Positions 1 to 8,722 of a DNA stretch of 19,663 bases are shown piece by piece. Position 1 is the first letter of the stretch. Every line of letters begins with the position of its first letter. The DNA comes from Lachnospiraceae bacterium. GTDB taxonomy: Bacteria > Bacillota_A > Clostridia > Lachnospirales > Lachnospiraceae. The DNA lies in the NCBI GenBank assembly GCA_024691045.1, contig JAILOC010000082.1, forward strand, positions 1 through 19,663. The letters run 5' to 3'. The notes beneath the pieces were generated by a model. The model had not been told where the DNA came from. It saw only the letters and a program-made list of their open reading frames with translations, and did not search any database. The position numbers and the translations under genes were made by a program.

Positions 1-171
1 TGCAAAGCCAGTGTAAAGGGCGGGGACAGGATCGGTTTCGAACAGGCTGAAAAACTCATAGACGAACTGCTCACACTGGATAACCCTTATAACTGTCCTC
101 ACGGAAGACCTACGATCATTTCAATCACTAAGACGGAAATGGAAAAGAAATTCAAAAGGATAGTCGACTGA
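1..171 (+). CDS. mutL: DNA mismatch repair protein MutL, C-terminal fragment
   Basis: Only the last 56 residues are in the window, and the gene starts upstream. The fragment opens at the Cys-Lys-Ala-Ser stretch matching the conserved cysteine motif of the MutL C-terminal domain. It continues through the CPHGRP motif (about residues 36-41 of the fragment) and ends with the Phe-x-Arg motif (KKFKRIVD). In endonuclease-type MutL proteins these three motifs help form the metal-binding nicking site. Their presence suggests a nicking MutL, as expected in bacteria without MutH. The TGA stop overlaps the ATG of miaA by one base, so the two are probably translationally coupled. Identification is firm from the motifs; the rest of the protein cannot be judged. 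Confidence 0.93.
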   Translation, partial: CKASVKGGDRIGFEQAEKLIDELLTLDNPYNCPHGRPTIISITKTEMEKKFKRIVD

Positions 172-1121
172 TGCATTCAAAGCCGCCTCTTATAATCTTA
201 TCGGGACCCACGGCTGTCGGAAAGACATCTCTTTCCGTTGAATTCGCATTGGCGCACGATCTGGAGATAATATCAGCCGATTCCGCACAGGTCTATAAGG
301 GAATGGATATCGGGACTGCGAAGATAACCGAAGAGGAAAAGAAAAATGTACCTCACTATCTGATCGATGTATGCGACAGAAGCGAAGACTATTCCGCATT
401 TAAGTTTTCCGAGATGGCAAACGAATGTATCCCGAAGATCTATGATCACGGCAAGATCCCCTTTGTTGTCGGCGGCACGGGCTTTTATATACAGGCACTG
501 TTAAAGGGCGTCGAATTTGATGACGAAGGTCCCAATGAAGAATTCAGGGAGAACCTTGAAAAGCTTGCCGGGGAAAAAGGCTGCGAGTTTCTTCACGAAA
601 TGCTCAAAGAGGTTGATGAGGAAAGCGCACTTAAGATACCACCGCAGAATATAAAAAGAGTGATCAGGGCGCTTGAATATAATCACCTTACCGGCAGGAA
701 GATCTCCGATCATAACGACAGCGAATCCGCCAAGGAACCTGTTTTCAATGCCGCATATTTTGTCCTTACGGATGACAGGGAACTTATTTATGAGAGGATC
801 GACCAAAGAGTCGATGAGATGATAGAAGCAGGTCTTGAAAAAGAAGTGAGAGAAATCCTCGAAAGCGGAACCTCGCCCGAATGCGTATCAATGCAGGCAA
901 TCGGCTACAAGGAAATGGTTCCGTATATCAAAGGCGAGATCACACTTGAAGAAGCTGTGTATCAGATAAAACTTCGGACGAGACATTTTGCCAAAAGACA
1001 GCTTACGTGGTATAAAAGAGAACCGGATGTGATAATGATGGACAGACGCGACTTTGACGGAGATGTCCGTAAGATGATTGATTTCATGTCGGAAGAATGT
1101 AAAAAAAGAGGTTTGTTTTAA
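171..1121 (+). CDS. miaA: tRNA dimethylallyltransferase MiaA
   Basis: A 316-residue protein of normal family length. It transfers a dimethylallyl group from DMAPP to N6 of A37 in tRNAs that read codons starting with U, which stabilises codon-anticodon pairing. The P-loop GPTAVGKT is at residues 12-19. The DSAQVYKGMDIGTAK block (about 37-51) carries the conserved Asp and Gln. The GGTGFYIQALL motif lies near residue 101, and a C-terminal KRQLTWYKR segment is typical of the tRNA-binding part. The ATG overlaps the mutL stop, and its own TAA overlaps the next ATG by one base. The mutL-miaA order is common in Firmicutes. No missing key residue was seen. Confidence 0.97.
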   Translation: MHSKPPLIILSGPTAVGKTSLSVEFALAHDLEIISADSAQVYKGMDIGTAKITEEEKKNVPHYLIDVCDRSEDYSAFKFSEMANECIPKIYDHGKIPFVVGGTGFYIQALLKGVEFDDEGPNEEFRENLEKLAGEKGCEFLHEMLKEVDEESALKIPPQNIKRVIRALEYNHLTGRKISDHNDSESAKEPVFNAAYFVLTDDRELIYERIDQRVDEMIEAGLEKEVREILESGTSPECVSMQAIGYKEMVPYIKGEITLEEAVYQIKLRTRHFAKRQLTWYKREPDVIMMDRRDFDGDVRKMIDFMSEECKKRGLF

Positions 1122-2410
1122 TGAACGGAAATGATCTTAAATCGGTATATAACTCACTCGGAATCAGTGACAGTGTACTGAATGCCGCAGAGGAGGTTCT
1201 TGCATCACTTAAGGACAGATTTGCGAAGATAGACGAAAATGCGGAGCTCTGTCAGCTTAAGGTGCTTCGTGCATTTCAGAAAAATAGTGTAAGCGAAGCA
1301 TGTCTTATCGGAACAACAGGTTACGGCTATAACGACCTCGGCAGGGATACTCTTGAGAAGGTATATGCTGATTATTTCGGAACCGAGGACTGTCTTGTAA
1401 GACCTCAGATAACCTGCGGAACACACGCTCTTGCCCTTGCTCTTATGAGCAATCTCAGACCCGGCGACGAGCTTCTTTCTGCTGTGGGCAAGCCCTACGA
1501 TACTCTTGAAGAGGTTATCGGAATCAGGAAATCGGTTGGCTCACTTGCAGAGTATGGTATAACCTATGCACAGGCTGAACTTAATGATGACGGAACACCG
1601 AACCTTGATAATATCCGTAATGCAATAAATGACAGAACTAAGCTTGTTACCATTCAGAGATCCAAGGGTTATCAGACCAGACCTTCGCTTTCCGTCGCAC
1701 AGATAGGCGAGATCATTAAGACAGTAAAGAGTGTAAGAGAAGATATAATCTGCATGGTAGACAACTGCTACGGTGAATTCGTAGAGCCCATTGAGCCCTC
1801 TGATGTCGGAGCGGATATGGTCGTCGGTTCTCTTATCAAGAATCCCGGCGGCGGACTTGCACAGACCGGAGGCTATATAGCCGGAACTAAGAAGTGCATC
1901 GAAAACGCATCATACAGACTTACCGCGCCCGGACTCGGAAGAGAAGTCGGACCTTCGCTTGAGGCACTTCCCAGACTTTACCAGGGATTCTTCATGGGTC
2001 CCGTGGTATCCGCATCTGCAATAAAAAATGCAATATTTGCCGCAGCCCTCTTCGATAAGTACGGATTTGAAAGCTATCCTTCATCCAAAGAGGAGAGGCA
2101 CGATATCATCCAGGCCATCACTTTCGGAAAGCCCGAGGGACTTATCGCATTCTGTGAAGGTATCCAGGCGGCTGCTCCCGTCGATTCTTCCTTTGCTCCG
2201 GAGCCATGGGATATGCCCGGTTACGATTCTCAGGTCATCATGGCTGCCGGTGCGTTCATATCCGGTTCATCCATCGAGCTTTCGGCCGACGGACCCCTTC
2301 GCGAGCCTTACACCGCTTATTTCCAGGGCGGTCTTACCTGGCCCCACGGCAAATTCGGCATAATCAAGGCCTTCCAATCTCTGGTGGATAAAGGATTGGT
2401 TTTGTGCTAA
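1121..2410 (+). CDS. Methionine gamma-lyase family PLP-dependent protein
   Basis: A 429-residue fold-type I PLP enzyme of the group often named methionine gamma-lyase family or aluminium resistance protein. Recognisable sites are CGTHALALAL (about residues 99-108) in the cofactor phosphate region and DNCYGEF (214-220), whose Asp should pair with the pyridine nitrogen. GSLIKNPGGG (237-246) follows, with Lys240 the likely Schiff-base lysine. The family is widespread in Clostridia and commonly sits after miaA. Its physiological substrate is not established, so methionine cleavage should not be assumed. The ATG overlaps the miaA stop by one base, and a 63-base gap separates it from the next gene. 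I am confident of the family and unsure of the reaction. Confidence 0.9.
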   Translation: MNGNDLKSVYNSLGISDSVLNAAEEVLASLKDRFAKIDENAELCQLKVLRAFQKNSVSEACLIGTTGYGYNDLGRDTLEKVYADYFGTEDCLVRPQITCGTHALALALMSNLRPGDELLSAVGKPYDTLEEVIGIRKSVGSLAEYGITYAQAELNDDGTPNLDNIRNAINDRTKLVTIQRSKGYQTRPSLSVAQIGEIIKTVKSVREDIICMVDNCYGEFVEPIEPSDVGADMVVGSLIKNPGGGLAQTGGYIAGTKKCIENASYRLTAPGLGREVGPSLEALPRLYQGFFMGPVVSASAIKNAIFAAALFDKYGFESYPSSKEERHDIIQAITFGKPEGLIAFCEGIQAAAPVDSSFAPEPWDMPGYDSQVIMAAGAFISGSSIELSADGPLREPYTAYFQGGLTWPHGKFGIIKAFQSLVDKGLVLC

Positions 2411-2473
2411 AATATTTGGGCGCGCGGTTATTTGCCGAACGAATAAAAGCATACGCTATTTTATGGAGAGAGT

Positions 2474-2716
2474 ATGAAATACAGAGGCTGGGTTTTATTT
2501 TTCCTGATAATAATCGGTTATATCCTCGGTAATCTGATCGGTCAGCACAGCGGGATAGCATTTTTGTCCTATGGCGGCGTTTTCGGACTTACCTCTCCCG
2601 TTGAGCTTAACATAGGGTTCATGATCCTGACCTTCGGACTTACCTTCAATATCAATATTGCAGGTATCCTCGGGATCATTATCGCATTCGTATGCTTTAA
2701 GTTCATTAAGATCTGA
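2474..2716 (+). CDS. Small membrane protein, DUF4321-like
   Basis: An 80-residue, very hydrophobic protein. One membrane segment lies at about residues 6-23, and a long hydrophobic region follows from about 47 to 78. The middle (GGVFGLTSPVELNIGFMILTF, shown here in part: LTSPVELNIGFMILTFG) resembles the pattern 'G...PV.L...FI.LTFG' of DUF4321 proteins, which lie near radC, maf and mreB in Clostridia. A GGAG site about 5 bases before the ATG supports the start. Function is unknown. Its position just ahead of radC and mreBCD suggests a role in the cell envelope, but this is inference from context only. Confidence 0.8.
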   Translation: MKYRGWVLFFLIIIGYILGNLIGQHSGIAFLSYGGVFGLTSPVELNIGFMILTFGLTFNINIAGILGIIIAFVCFKFIKI

Positions 2717-2756
2717 TGCTTTCGCCGTTTCGGAGAAGACGCCAAAGAGAGCATAG

Positions 2757-3443
2757 ATGAAAGAAAAGAATATACCTGAAATGCCTTACGAAAGATTCAT
2801 GACTTTCGGGGCGGGTGCTTTGACTGATGCTGAGCTGCTTGCCGTTATTCTCAGAACCGGCACCAAAGGAAGCGATGCCGTTGATGTATCATCCAAGGTT
2901 CTTAAGCTCGGAAAGGCTCCGAGACAGGGACTGCTTGCTTTATACGACCTCGATATAAGGGAGCTTATGAAGGTTCCCGGTATAGGCATGGTCAAGGCGG
3001 TTAAGCTTAAATGCCTGGCTGAGCTTTGTACGAGAATGCATGAAGCGGGACTTGAACCGGGATTTTGTGCCGGCAGTCCGTCAGCGGTTGCCGATTACTA
3101 TTCCGAACGTCTCAGGCATGAAAAAAACGAGTGTGTCCTGCTTCTGAGCCTTAATTCAAAGGGCAGAGTACTCAGGGAATCGGTCATATCAAAGGGAAGC
3201 GTAAACAGATCGCTTGCTCCTGTAAGGGAGATTCTTCTCGAAGCGCTTGATGCGGAAGCTGTCAACATCATACTTCTGCATAACCATCCGAGCGGTGATC
3301 CCGAGCCTTCATCCGATGACAGGAATCTTACCGAAAAGCTCGATGCAACCTGCAGACAGGCTGACATTCCGCTTGTTGACCATATCATCATCGGTGATAA
3401 TAAGTATTTCAGTTTTAAAGAATCCGGTTTTTTACACGGTTAA
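2757..3443 (+). CDS. radC: RadC family JAB/MPN-domain protein
   Basis: A 228-residue protein of normal length. The N-terminal part holds a helix-hairpin-helix-like region (about residues 70-95, VPGIGMVKAVKLK). The C-terminal JAB/MPN metalloprotease-like domain carries LLHNHPSGDPEPSSDD near residue 175. The two His and following Ser and Asp match the JAMM zinc site. The family was named for DNA repair, but that role is disputed and the biochemical activity of bacterial RadC remains uncertain. It lies 15 bases upstream of mreB, a conserved neighbourhood in Clostridia, so co-transcription with the elongasome operon is likely. All metal-site residues appear intact. Confidence 0.95.
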   Translation: MKEKNIPEMPYERFMTFGAGALTDAELLAVILRTGTKGSDAVDVSSKVLKLGKAPRQGLLALYDLDIRELMKVPGIGMVKAVKLKCLAELCTRMHEAGLEPGFCAGSPSAVADYYSERLRHEKNECVLLLSLNSKGRVLRESVISKGSVNRSLAPVREILLEALDAEAVNIILLHNHPSGDPEPSSDDRNLTEKLDATCRQADIPLVDHIIIGDNKYFSFKESGFLHG

Positions 3444-3444
3444 A

Positions 3445-3450
3445 GAAAGG
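3445..3450 (+). promoter_or_regulatory. Ribosome binding site fixing the mreB start
   Basis: GAAAGG ends 8 bases before the ATG at 3459. An in-frame TTG at 3453 is only 2 bases away, too close to be used. This selects the 336-residue product. Confidence 0.7.
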
Positions 3451-3458
3451 GATTGTAT

Positions 3459-4469
3459 ATGGCTACCAACGCATACGGTATCGACCTTGGTACCAACCAC
3501 ATCAAGATATTCAACAATAATGACAACACGATCACCATACAGAAGAACATGATCGCTATTAAGGATGAGAATGAATTCTTCGCATACGGTGATTCCGCAT
3601 ATGAGATGCACGAGAAAGCACCAGCCAATATTCAGATTTCGTATCCTCTGTCATGCGGCGTTATATCGGATCTTCATAATGTGGAGCTCCTTGTAAAATA
3701 CCTTATCAGTGATATCCAGGGAGGAACCCCAAAGAGTGCGGATTTCCTTATTGCCGTTCCCTACGATATCACCGACGTAGAAAAGAGAGCTTTCTATGAC
3801 CTTCTCAAGGAGGCGGGCGTCAAGGCTCACAAGATCTATGTTACACAGATGGCTATCGCTGACGGCATCGGAATGGGTATCGATGTCAAGAACGCGGTTG
3901 GCGTGCTTGTTGTTAACGTAGGATTTGAAACTACCGAGATATCCGTTTTATCACTCGGAGGAATCGTTCTTTCCAAGCTTATCAAAGAGGGCGGACTTAA
4001 ATTCGATGATTCGATCAGAACCGCAGTCAGAAACGAGTTCGGACTTCTTATCGGAGGCAAGACTGCCGAGGAGGTCAAGAAGAACCTCGGAGGTCTTGAG
4101 AAGGAGCAAAAGGGAGCTCTTGTTTACGGAAGAGATATCGTTACGGGTCTTCCCGTTCAGAGAGAGATCCCTACAAAGCTTATAGTCGATTCACTTGAAG
4201 GCAACTTCAAGACCATCATAGATAACATTAAATTCATTCTGGAGAGAACTCCCCCCGAATTGTCCGCAGATATTTTCCGTAACGGCATTTACCTTACGGG
4301 AGGGGCAAGCCAGGTATCCCATCTTGTTGAGAGGATCGCCGACGGAACCGGACTGAAGGTCAATGTTACCGATGAACCGATGACATCAACAGCATACGGA
4401 CTTGGAAGGATAATCCAGGATCCTGAGTTTTCTTCTCTGGCACAGAGTGCTGAGGGCATGGGTAAATGA
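3459..4469 (+). CDS. mreB: MreB-family actin-like rod shape protein, divergent
   Basis: A 336-residue bacterial actin homologue expected to form membrane-bound filaments that organise cell wall synthesis. Phosphate-1 is intact (YGIDLGT, residues 6-12), the LSLGGIV block is at 165-171, and the adenosine motif is IYLTGGAS (277-284). Other parts diverge. The usual DIGGGTTE phosphate-2 motif reads NVGFETTE (153-160), with the Asp and two Gly replaced. The EEPMAAAIGAG segment carrying the catalytic Glu reads QMAIADGIGMG (130-140). The start at 3459 is chosen because the ribosome site fits it. The TGA overlaps the mreC ATG by four bases, and mreC and mreD follow, which fixes the role. ATP hydrolysis may be weak or absent. 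A second, canonical mreB elsewhere in the genome is plausible. Confidence 0.93.
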   Translation: MATNAYGIDLGTNHIKIFNNNDNTITIQKNMIAIKDENEFFAYGDSAYEMHEKAPANIQISYPLSCGVISDLHNVELLVKYLISDIQGGTPKSADFLIAVPYDITDVEKRAFYDLLKEAGVKAHKIYVTQMAIADGIGMGIDVKNAVGVLVVNVGFETTEISVLSLGGIVLSKLIKEGGLKFDDSIRTAVRNEFGLLIGGKTAEEVKKNLGGLEKEQKGALVYGRDIVTGLPVQREIPTKLIVDSLEGNFKTIIDNIKFILERTPPELSADIFRNGIYLTGGASQVSHLVERIADGTGLKVNVTDEPMTSTAYGLGRIIQDPEFSSLAQSAEGMGK

Positions 4470-5335
4470 GTCCTGTCGTAAAACCAAAGGGGGAGAGATT
4501 TACAATACCTGGTAAATATCTCCTCCTTATTTTAACCTGTATATGCATTCTGCTGATGATCCTGACATACGGGACATCTGTTTTTGATGTGCCTGTAAAC
4601 AGTGCCGTCGGAACGATCATCGTTCCCTTCGAAAGCGGCATATCAAGAGCGGGTGAATGGCTCAGGAACAGAAAAGAAGAGCTTTCCTCGGTACAGTCAC
4701 TTCTTAAGGAAAATGAAGAGCTCAAGGCTCAGATCGCCGAACTTACCGAAGAGAACATCATCCTTACGCAGGAAAGATATGAACTTACCGATATGCAGGC
4801 TCTGCTCGGACTGTCAGAGGTCTATAACTCCTATGAGAAAGTGGGAGCGAGGATAATCGCAAAGGATACCGGAAACTGGTATACCTCATTTGTCATCGAT
4901 AAGGGCATGGATGACGGCCTTGCGATCGATATGAATGTCATTGCGGGCGGAGGACTTGTCGGAAGGATCACCAAGATAGGTCCAAACTGGGCAAGGGTTT
5001 CATCGATCATTTCGGATGGAACAAATGTCAGCGGACAGGTGGCTTCATCCGACCTTACGCTTATCGTTTCGGGTGATCTTTCACTCAATGATAAGGGACT
5101 TCTTTCCTTTTCGCAGCTTTCGGATCCCGAGGGACTGGTTGTAAAGGGAGACAAGGTAATAACGAGCAATATAAGTGACAAATATCTTCCCGGACTTCTT
5201 ATCGGATACATTGATACGATAGAAACGGATTCGAATAATCTTACCAAATCGGGAACGATCTCAGTTGCGACAGACTTTTCATATCTTTCAACCGTACTTG
5301 TGATCACAGATATGAAAAATAACGATTACGAATGA
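4466..5335 (+). CDS. mreC: Rod shape-determining protein MreC
   Basis: A 289-residue bitopic membrane protein. A short basic cytoplasmic tail is followed by one membrane segment (about residues 18-36) and a predicted coiled coil (about 68-112, rich in Glu, Leu and Lys) for dimerisation. An extracellular beta domain follows (about 120-285), with family-typical stretches such as DKGMDDGL, GLVGRI and PGLLIGYI. MreC links MreB inside the cell to PBP2 and RodA outside and helps activate PBP2. Size and architecture are normal. It overlaps mreB and mreD by four bases each (ATGA), indicating translational coupling. Confidence 0.96.
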   Translation: MSPVVKPKGERFTIPGKYLLLILTCICILLMILTYGTSVFDVPVNSAVGTIIVPFESGISRAGEWLRNRKEELSSVQSLLKENEELKAQIAELTEENIILTQERYELTDMQALLGLSEVYNSYEKVGARIIAKDTGNWYTSFVIDKGMDDGLAIDMNVIAGGGLVGRITKIGPNWARVSSIISDGTNVSGQVASSDLTLIVSGDLSLNDKGLLSFSQLSDPEGLVVKGDKVITSNISDKYLPGLLIGYIDTIETDSNNLTKSGTISVATDFSYLSTVLVITDMKNNDYE

Positions 5336-5859
5336 TCCAGAAAATACTTATCGCAATTTCAATACCTTTCTTTTTCCTGCTTCAGGCATGTGTCTTCACA
5401 TCCCTTGAGCTTGGAAATGTTATCCCCAATCTGATGGTCCTGCTCGTATGCGTATACGGATTTTTCTACGGTGAGAAGACCGGAGCCGTATGCGGATTCT
5501 TTGCGGGTCTTTTGATGGACATATTCTTCAGTGAGATGCTTGGTCTGAACGCTCTGATCATTATGTTCATCGGTTACATAAACGGCGGCTTCAGCGGACT
5601 TTTCTATGCGGAGGACATCAGGCTTCCGCTTATTCTGATCACTCTTTCCGATGCGACCTTCGGCCTTATGTATTATATCTTTACATTCCTCATGAGGGGC
5701 AGGCTTGATTTTGTTAATTATTCGGTGAATGTCATATTCCCCGAGATCTTCTATACGCTTTTGGTTTCTCTTGTGATCTATCCGATACTTCTCGGAATAG
5801 ATACACTTTTCAGGAACTACCGTATCAGAAAAGAAAGAGAGAGACAGCAGGATGTTTGA
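5332..5859 (+). CDS. mreD: Rod shape-determining protein MreD
   Basis: A 175-residue integral membrane protein with about five to six hydrophobic segments and few charged residues between them. The motifs GLLMDIFFSEMLGLNAL (about residues 59-75) and a long hydrophobic C-terminal helix match the MreD family. It is part of the elongasome with MreB, MreC, RodA and PBP2. Its molecular action is poorly defined. The start overlaps the mreC stop and the end overlaps PBP2 by eight bases, so all three are probably made as one translational unit. The identity rests as much on gene order as on sequence, since MreD proteins are poorly conserved. Confidence 0.93.
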   Translation: MIQKILIAISIPFFFLLQACVFTSLELGNVIPNLMVLLVCVYGFFYGEKTGAVCGFFAGLLMDIFFSEMLGLNALIIMFIGYINGGFSGLFYAEDIRLPLILITLSDATFGLMYYIFTFLMRGRLDFVNYSVNVIFPEIFYTLLVSLVIYPILLGIDTLFRNYRIRKERERQQDV

Positions 5860-8719
5860 CGGACTTCGTGAAAGGATAATAAGTATCTTCACGAGCAGGG
5901 TCACGATCATTTATCTGATCATGACTTTCCTTTGCGGCATACTTTTGTACAGATGCTTTTATCTTCAGATAATCAAGGGGTCCGAATATCTCGAAAACTT
6001 TGTCCTTGAACAGGAGAAAACAAGGGATATTATGCCCGTAAGGGGCAATATCTATGACCGGAACGGAAACCCTCTTGCCGTCAACGTGCTTGCTTATAAC
6101 ATTAATCTCGAGGATACATTTGAAACTTCATCGGGCAAGGATAAAAAGCTCAATGAGCTCATTTATAATCTTGTAAAGTTCATTGAAAAAAACGGAGATT
6201 CCATCGATTCTGATTTCAGGATCTCACTTGATGAAAACGGTGAATTTGTCTATACGGTATCCGGAACCCAGCTAAACAGATTTCTTGCGGACATCTACGA
6301 TCATGCAGATCCCGCTTCACTTACTGAGGATGAAAAGAATACTACTCCGCTTGAAGCGATGATCTACCTGAGCAGGAATTCCGGAAGAGGCTACAGGTTT
6401 TCCGTAGGTGAAAGACTCGATCCCGATGATAAGAATACAGAATTCATCGAAGGCAAAGGCTATACCAACACTGAATGGCTTCAGATCGTATCGATCAGAT
6501 ATGCCATGAGCCTTACTTCTTACCGTAAGTACATCGGCACAACGATAGCTACGGATGTGTCCAAGGAAACCGTTGCTCTTATCATGGAAAATTCCGATGT
6601 CCTCCCCGGTGTTACCATTCAGGAGAATACAATCAGAAGGTATACCAACAGCAAATACTTCGCACATCTTCTCGGATATACCGGAAGGATCTCATCAGAA
6701 CAGATAGATATCCTCAACCAGAGAATGATCGATGAAGGCGCATCCGTGGGGACCTATACATCGGATGATGTAGTCGGACAGTCCGGTATCGAGTATTATC
6801 TTGAGACGACTCTTCAGGGATCCAAGGGATTTGAGAAGGTCATGGTTGATAATACAGGTAAGGTTCTGTCCGTGCTTGAGCACAAGGATGCTGTAAGAGG
6901 ACAGGATGTATATCTGTCCATCGATATGGATCTTACGATGGAGCTCTACGACATCACCGAAAGAAAGATCGCATACATTCTTGTTCAGAAGATCCAGAAT
7001 GCGAAATATGCCGTCAAGACAACGGATTCCGTCAAGTCCATTCCCATTGCGGATGTTTATTATGCTGTTTTCCGAAATAATGTCCTTGATACATCACATT
7101 TTTCCGCTGACGATGCGCTCGATATGGAGAAAACCGTTTACGGCAAATATCTTGATTACAGGGAAAATGTATACAACACTCTCGAAATGGGAATCAGGAC
7201 CACAAGGACTCCCTATTACAAGCTAAGCGATGAATACAAGGTTTATCAGTATTATATTGTCAGGCTCCTGATTAATAACGGAATAATCATGTCATCTGAG
7301 ATTGATTCCGAGGACAGTTATTTCAAAGCTTGGGACGGAGACGGCGATGTAAGTCTTGGTGATCTTCTTGGCCACTGCATTGATAACGGACTTATCGATA
7401 TATCAAAGCTTAATCTCGAATCAAAATATGCGGATTCATCCGAGGTATTTGATGCGCTTATAGTCAAGATATTCGAGCTTTGTGACAAGGATTCCGAATA
7501 CCAGACCAGGTTCTACAAGTATATGATCCTGAATGACAAGCTTACCGGCTATCAGATCTGCAGGCTGTTATACGAGCAGGAAGCCATTAATATTCCGGAG
7601 ACCGAGATAAACAGATTAAATGCCGGTGCTGTTTCCGCATATACATTCATGATCAACAGGATCTCGAATCTCGACATCACTCCCGCGCAGCTTGCGCTTG
7701 AGCCCTGTAACGGTTCCGTAGTAATGACCAATCCCAATAACGGACAGGTCCTTGCAATGGTCACATATCCGGGCTATGACAATAATATGATGGCCAATTC
7801 AGTTGATGCCGCTTATTATGCTAAGCTTATAAACGATGATTCGTCACCGCTTCTTAATTTTGCAACCCAGTACAGAGCGGCACCCGGTTCAACATTTAAG
7901 ATCGTATCCGCTACGGCGGGATTTAATGAGGGCGTTATCAACACTTCGACTATGTTCAACTGTTCCGGAATATTCACGGAGGTCGATCCTTCCCCCAAGT
8001 GTACCGCCATTCACGGAAATGAAACCGTAAGGACCGCGATAAGGGATTCGTGCAATCTGTATTTCTTTAATGTCGGTTACAGGCTTGCTACGTTAAACGG
8101 TTATTATGATGATGCAGCGGGACTTGAATACCTGTATAAATATGCAGATATGTATGGTCTTACGCAGCGTTCCGGAATTGAGATTAATGAGTATGAACCC
8201 GAAGTTTCCGATATGGACTCGGTACGTTCATACATAGGACAGGGTACCAATGCGTTTACTACCACCCAGCTTGCAAGATATGTTTCCTCTATAGCAAACG
8301 GCGGTACGACATACGATCTCACCCTGCTGGATCACATAGAGGATTCGTACGGAAGAACGGTATGGGAGCACGAGCCGGTCGTATATAATAATGTTTATCT
8401 GGAAGATTACCAGTGGAATGCGATCAAGAACGGTATGATCGACGGTGTTGAGAATAAGCCGTACTTCGCGGATATACCCGTTACCGTTGCAGGCAAGACC
8501 GGAACCGCGCAGGAGTCAAGATCCAAGCCCGACCATGCTCTTTATATCGCGTTTGCCCCGGCAAGAGGAGAACCCGAGGTTGCGCTCTGTGCACGTATCC
8601 CTTACGGCTTCTATTCGGATTATGCTGCCCAGCTCGCACACGAATGCCTGCAGGCCTATTATCATGTGGAGCCCGAAGTTGACCAGAGTGCATATCAGAC
8701 GGATGAAAGAAGAGATTAA
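5852..8719 (+). CDS. mrdA: Penicillin-binding protein 2, oversized elongasome transpeptidase
   Basis: A 955-residue class B PBP, far longer than the roughly 600-700 usual. An N-terminal membrane anchor (about residues 17-37) precedes a dimerisation or pedestal domain starting with PVRGNIYDRNGNPLA. The transpeptidase domain starts near residue 620 (GSVVMTNPNNGQVLAMV). Catalytic motifs are complete: S680-T-F-K683, S733-C-N735 and K882-T-G884. About 240 residues (roughly 372-617) lie between the DLTMELYD strand and GSVV, where other PBP2 proteins have about 20. The pedestal domain is also expanded. The protein cross-links peptidoglycan made by RodA during elongation. It lies between mreD (8-base overlap) and minC (3 bases after its stop). 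Confidence 0.95.
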   Translation: MFDGLRERIISIFTSRVTIIYLIMTFLCGILLYRCFYLQIIKGSEYLENFVLEQEKTRDIMPVRGNIYDRNGNPLAVNVLAYNINLEDTFETSSGKDKKLNELIYNLVKFIEKNGDSIDSDFRISLDENGEFVYTVSGTQLNRFLADIYDHADPASLTEDEKNTTPLEAMIYLSRNSGRGYRFSVGERLDPDDKNTEFIEGKGYTNTEWLQIVSIRYAMSLTSYRKYIGTTIATDVSKETVALIMENSDVLPGVTIQENTIRRYTNSKYFAHLLGYTGRISSEQIDILNQRMIDEGASVGTYTSDDVVGQSGIEYYLETTLQGSKGFEKVMVDNTGKVLSVLEHKDAVRGQDVYLSIDMDLTMELYDITERKIAYILVQKIQNAKYAVKTTDSVKSIPIADVYYAVFRNNVLDTSHFSADDALDMEKTVYGKYLDYRENVYNTLEMGIRTTRTPYYKLSDEYKVYQYYIVRLLINNGIIMSSEIDSEDSYFKAWDGDGDVSLGDLLGHCIDNGLIDISKLNLESKYADSSEVFDALIVKIFELCDKDSEYQTRFYKYMILNDKLTGYQICRLLYEQEAINIPETEINRLNAGAVSAYTFMINRISNLDITPAQLALEPCNGSVVMTNPNNGQVLAMVTYPGYDNNMMANSVDAAYYAKLINDDSSPLLNFATQYRAAPGSTFKIVSATAGFNEGVINTSTMFNCSGIFTEVDPSPKCTAIHGNETVRTAIRDSCNLYFFNVGYRLATLNGYYDDAAGLEYLYKYADMYGLTQRSGIEINEYEPEVSDMDSVRSYIGQGTNAFTTTQLARYVSSIANGGTTYDLTLLDHIEDSYGRTVWEHEPVVYNNVYLEDYQWNAIKNGMIDGVENKPYFADIPVTVAGKTGTAQESRSKPDHALYIAFAPARGEPEVALCARIPYGFYSDYAAQLAHECLQAYYHVEPEVDQSAYQTDERRD

Positions 8720-8722
8720 CCA

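Noticed and set aside
2432..2462. Possible promoter TTGCCG and TATTTT before the DUF4321-like gene
   Set aside because: The spacer is 19 bases, both hexamers are poor, and the start would fall at the ribosome site.
4831..5307. 158-codon open frame on the - strand
   Set aside because: It is antisense to mreC, rich in Ser and Pro, with no family resemblance or ribosome site.
5359..5910. 183-codon open frame on the - strand
   Set aside because: It is fully opposite mreD and the start of PBP2, with no recognisable motif. It is explained as the reverse frame of a membrane protein gene.
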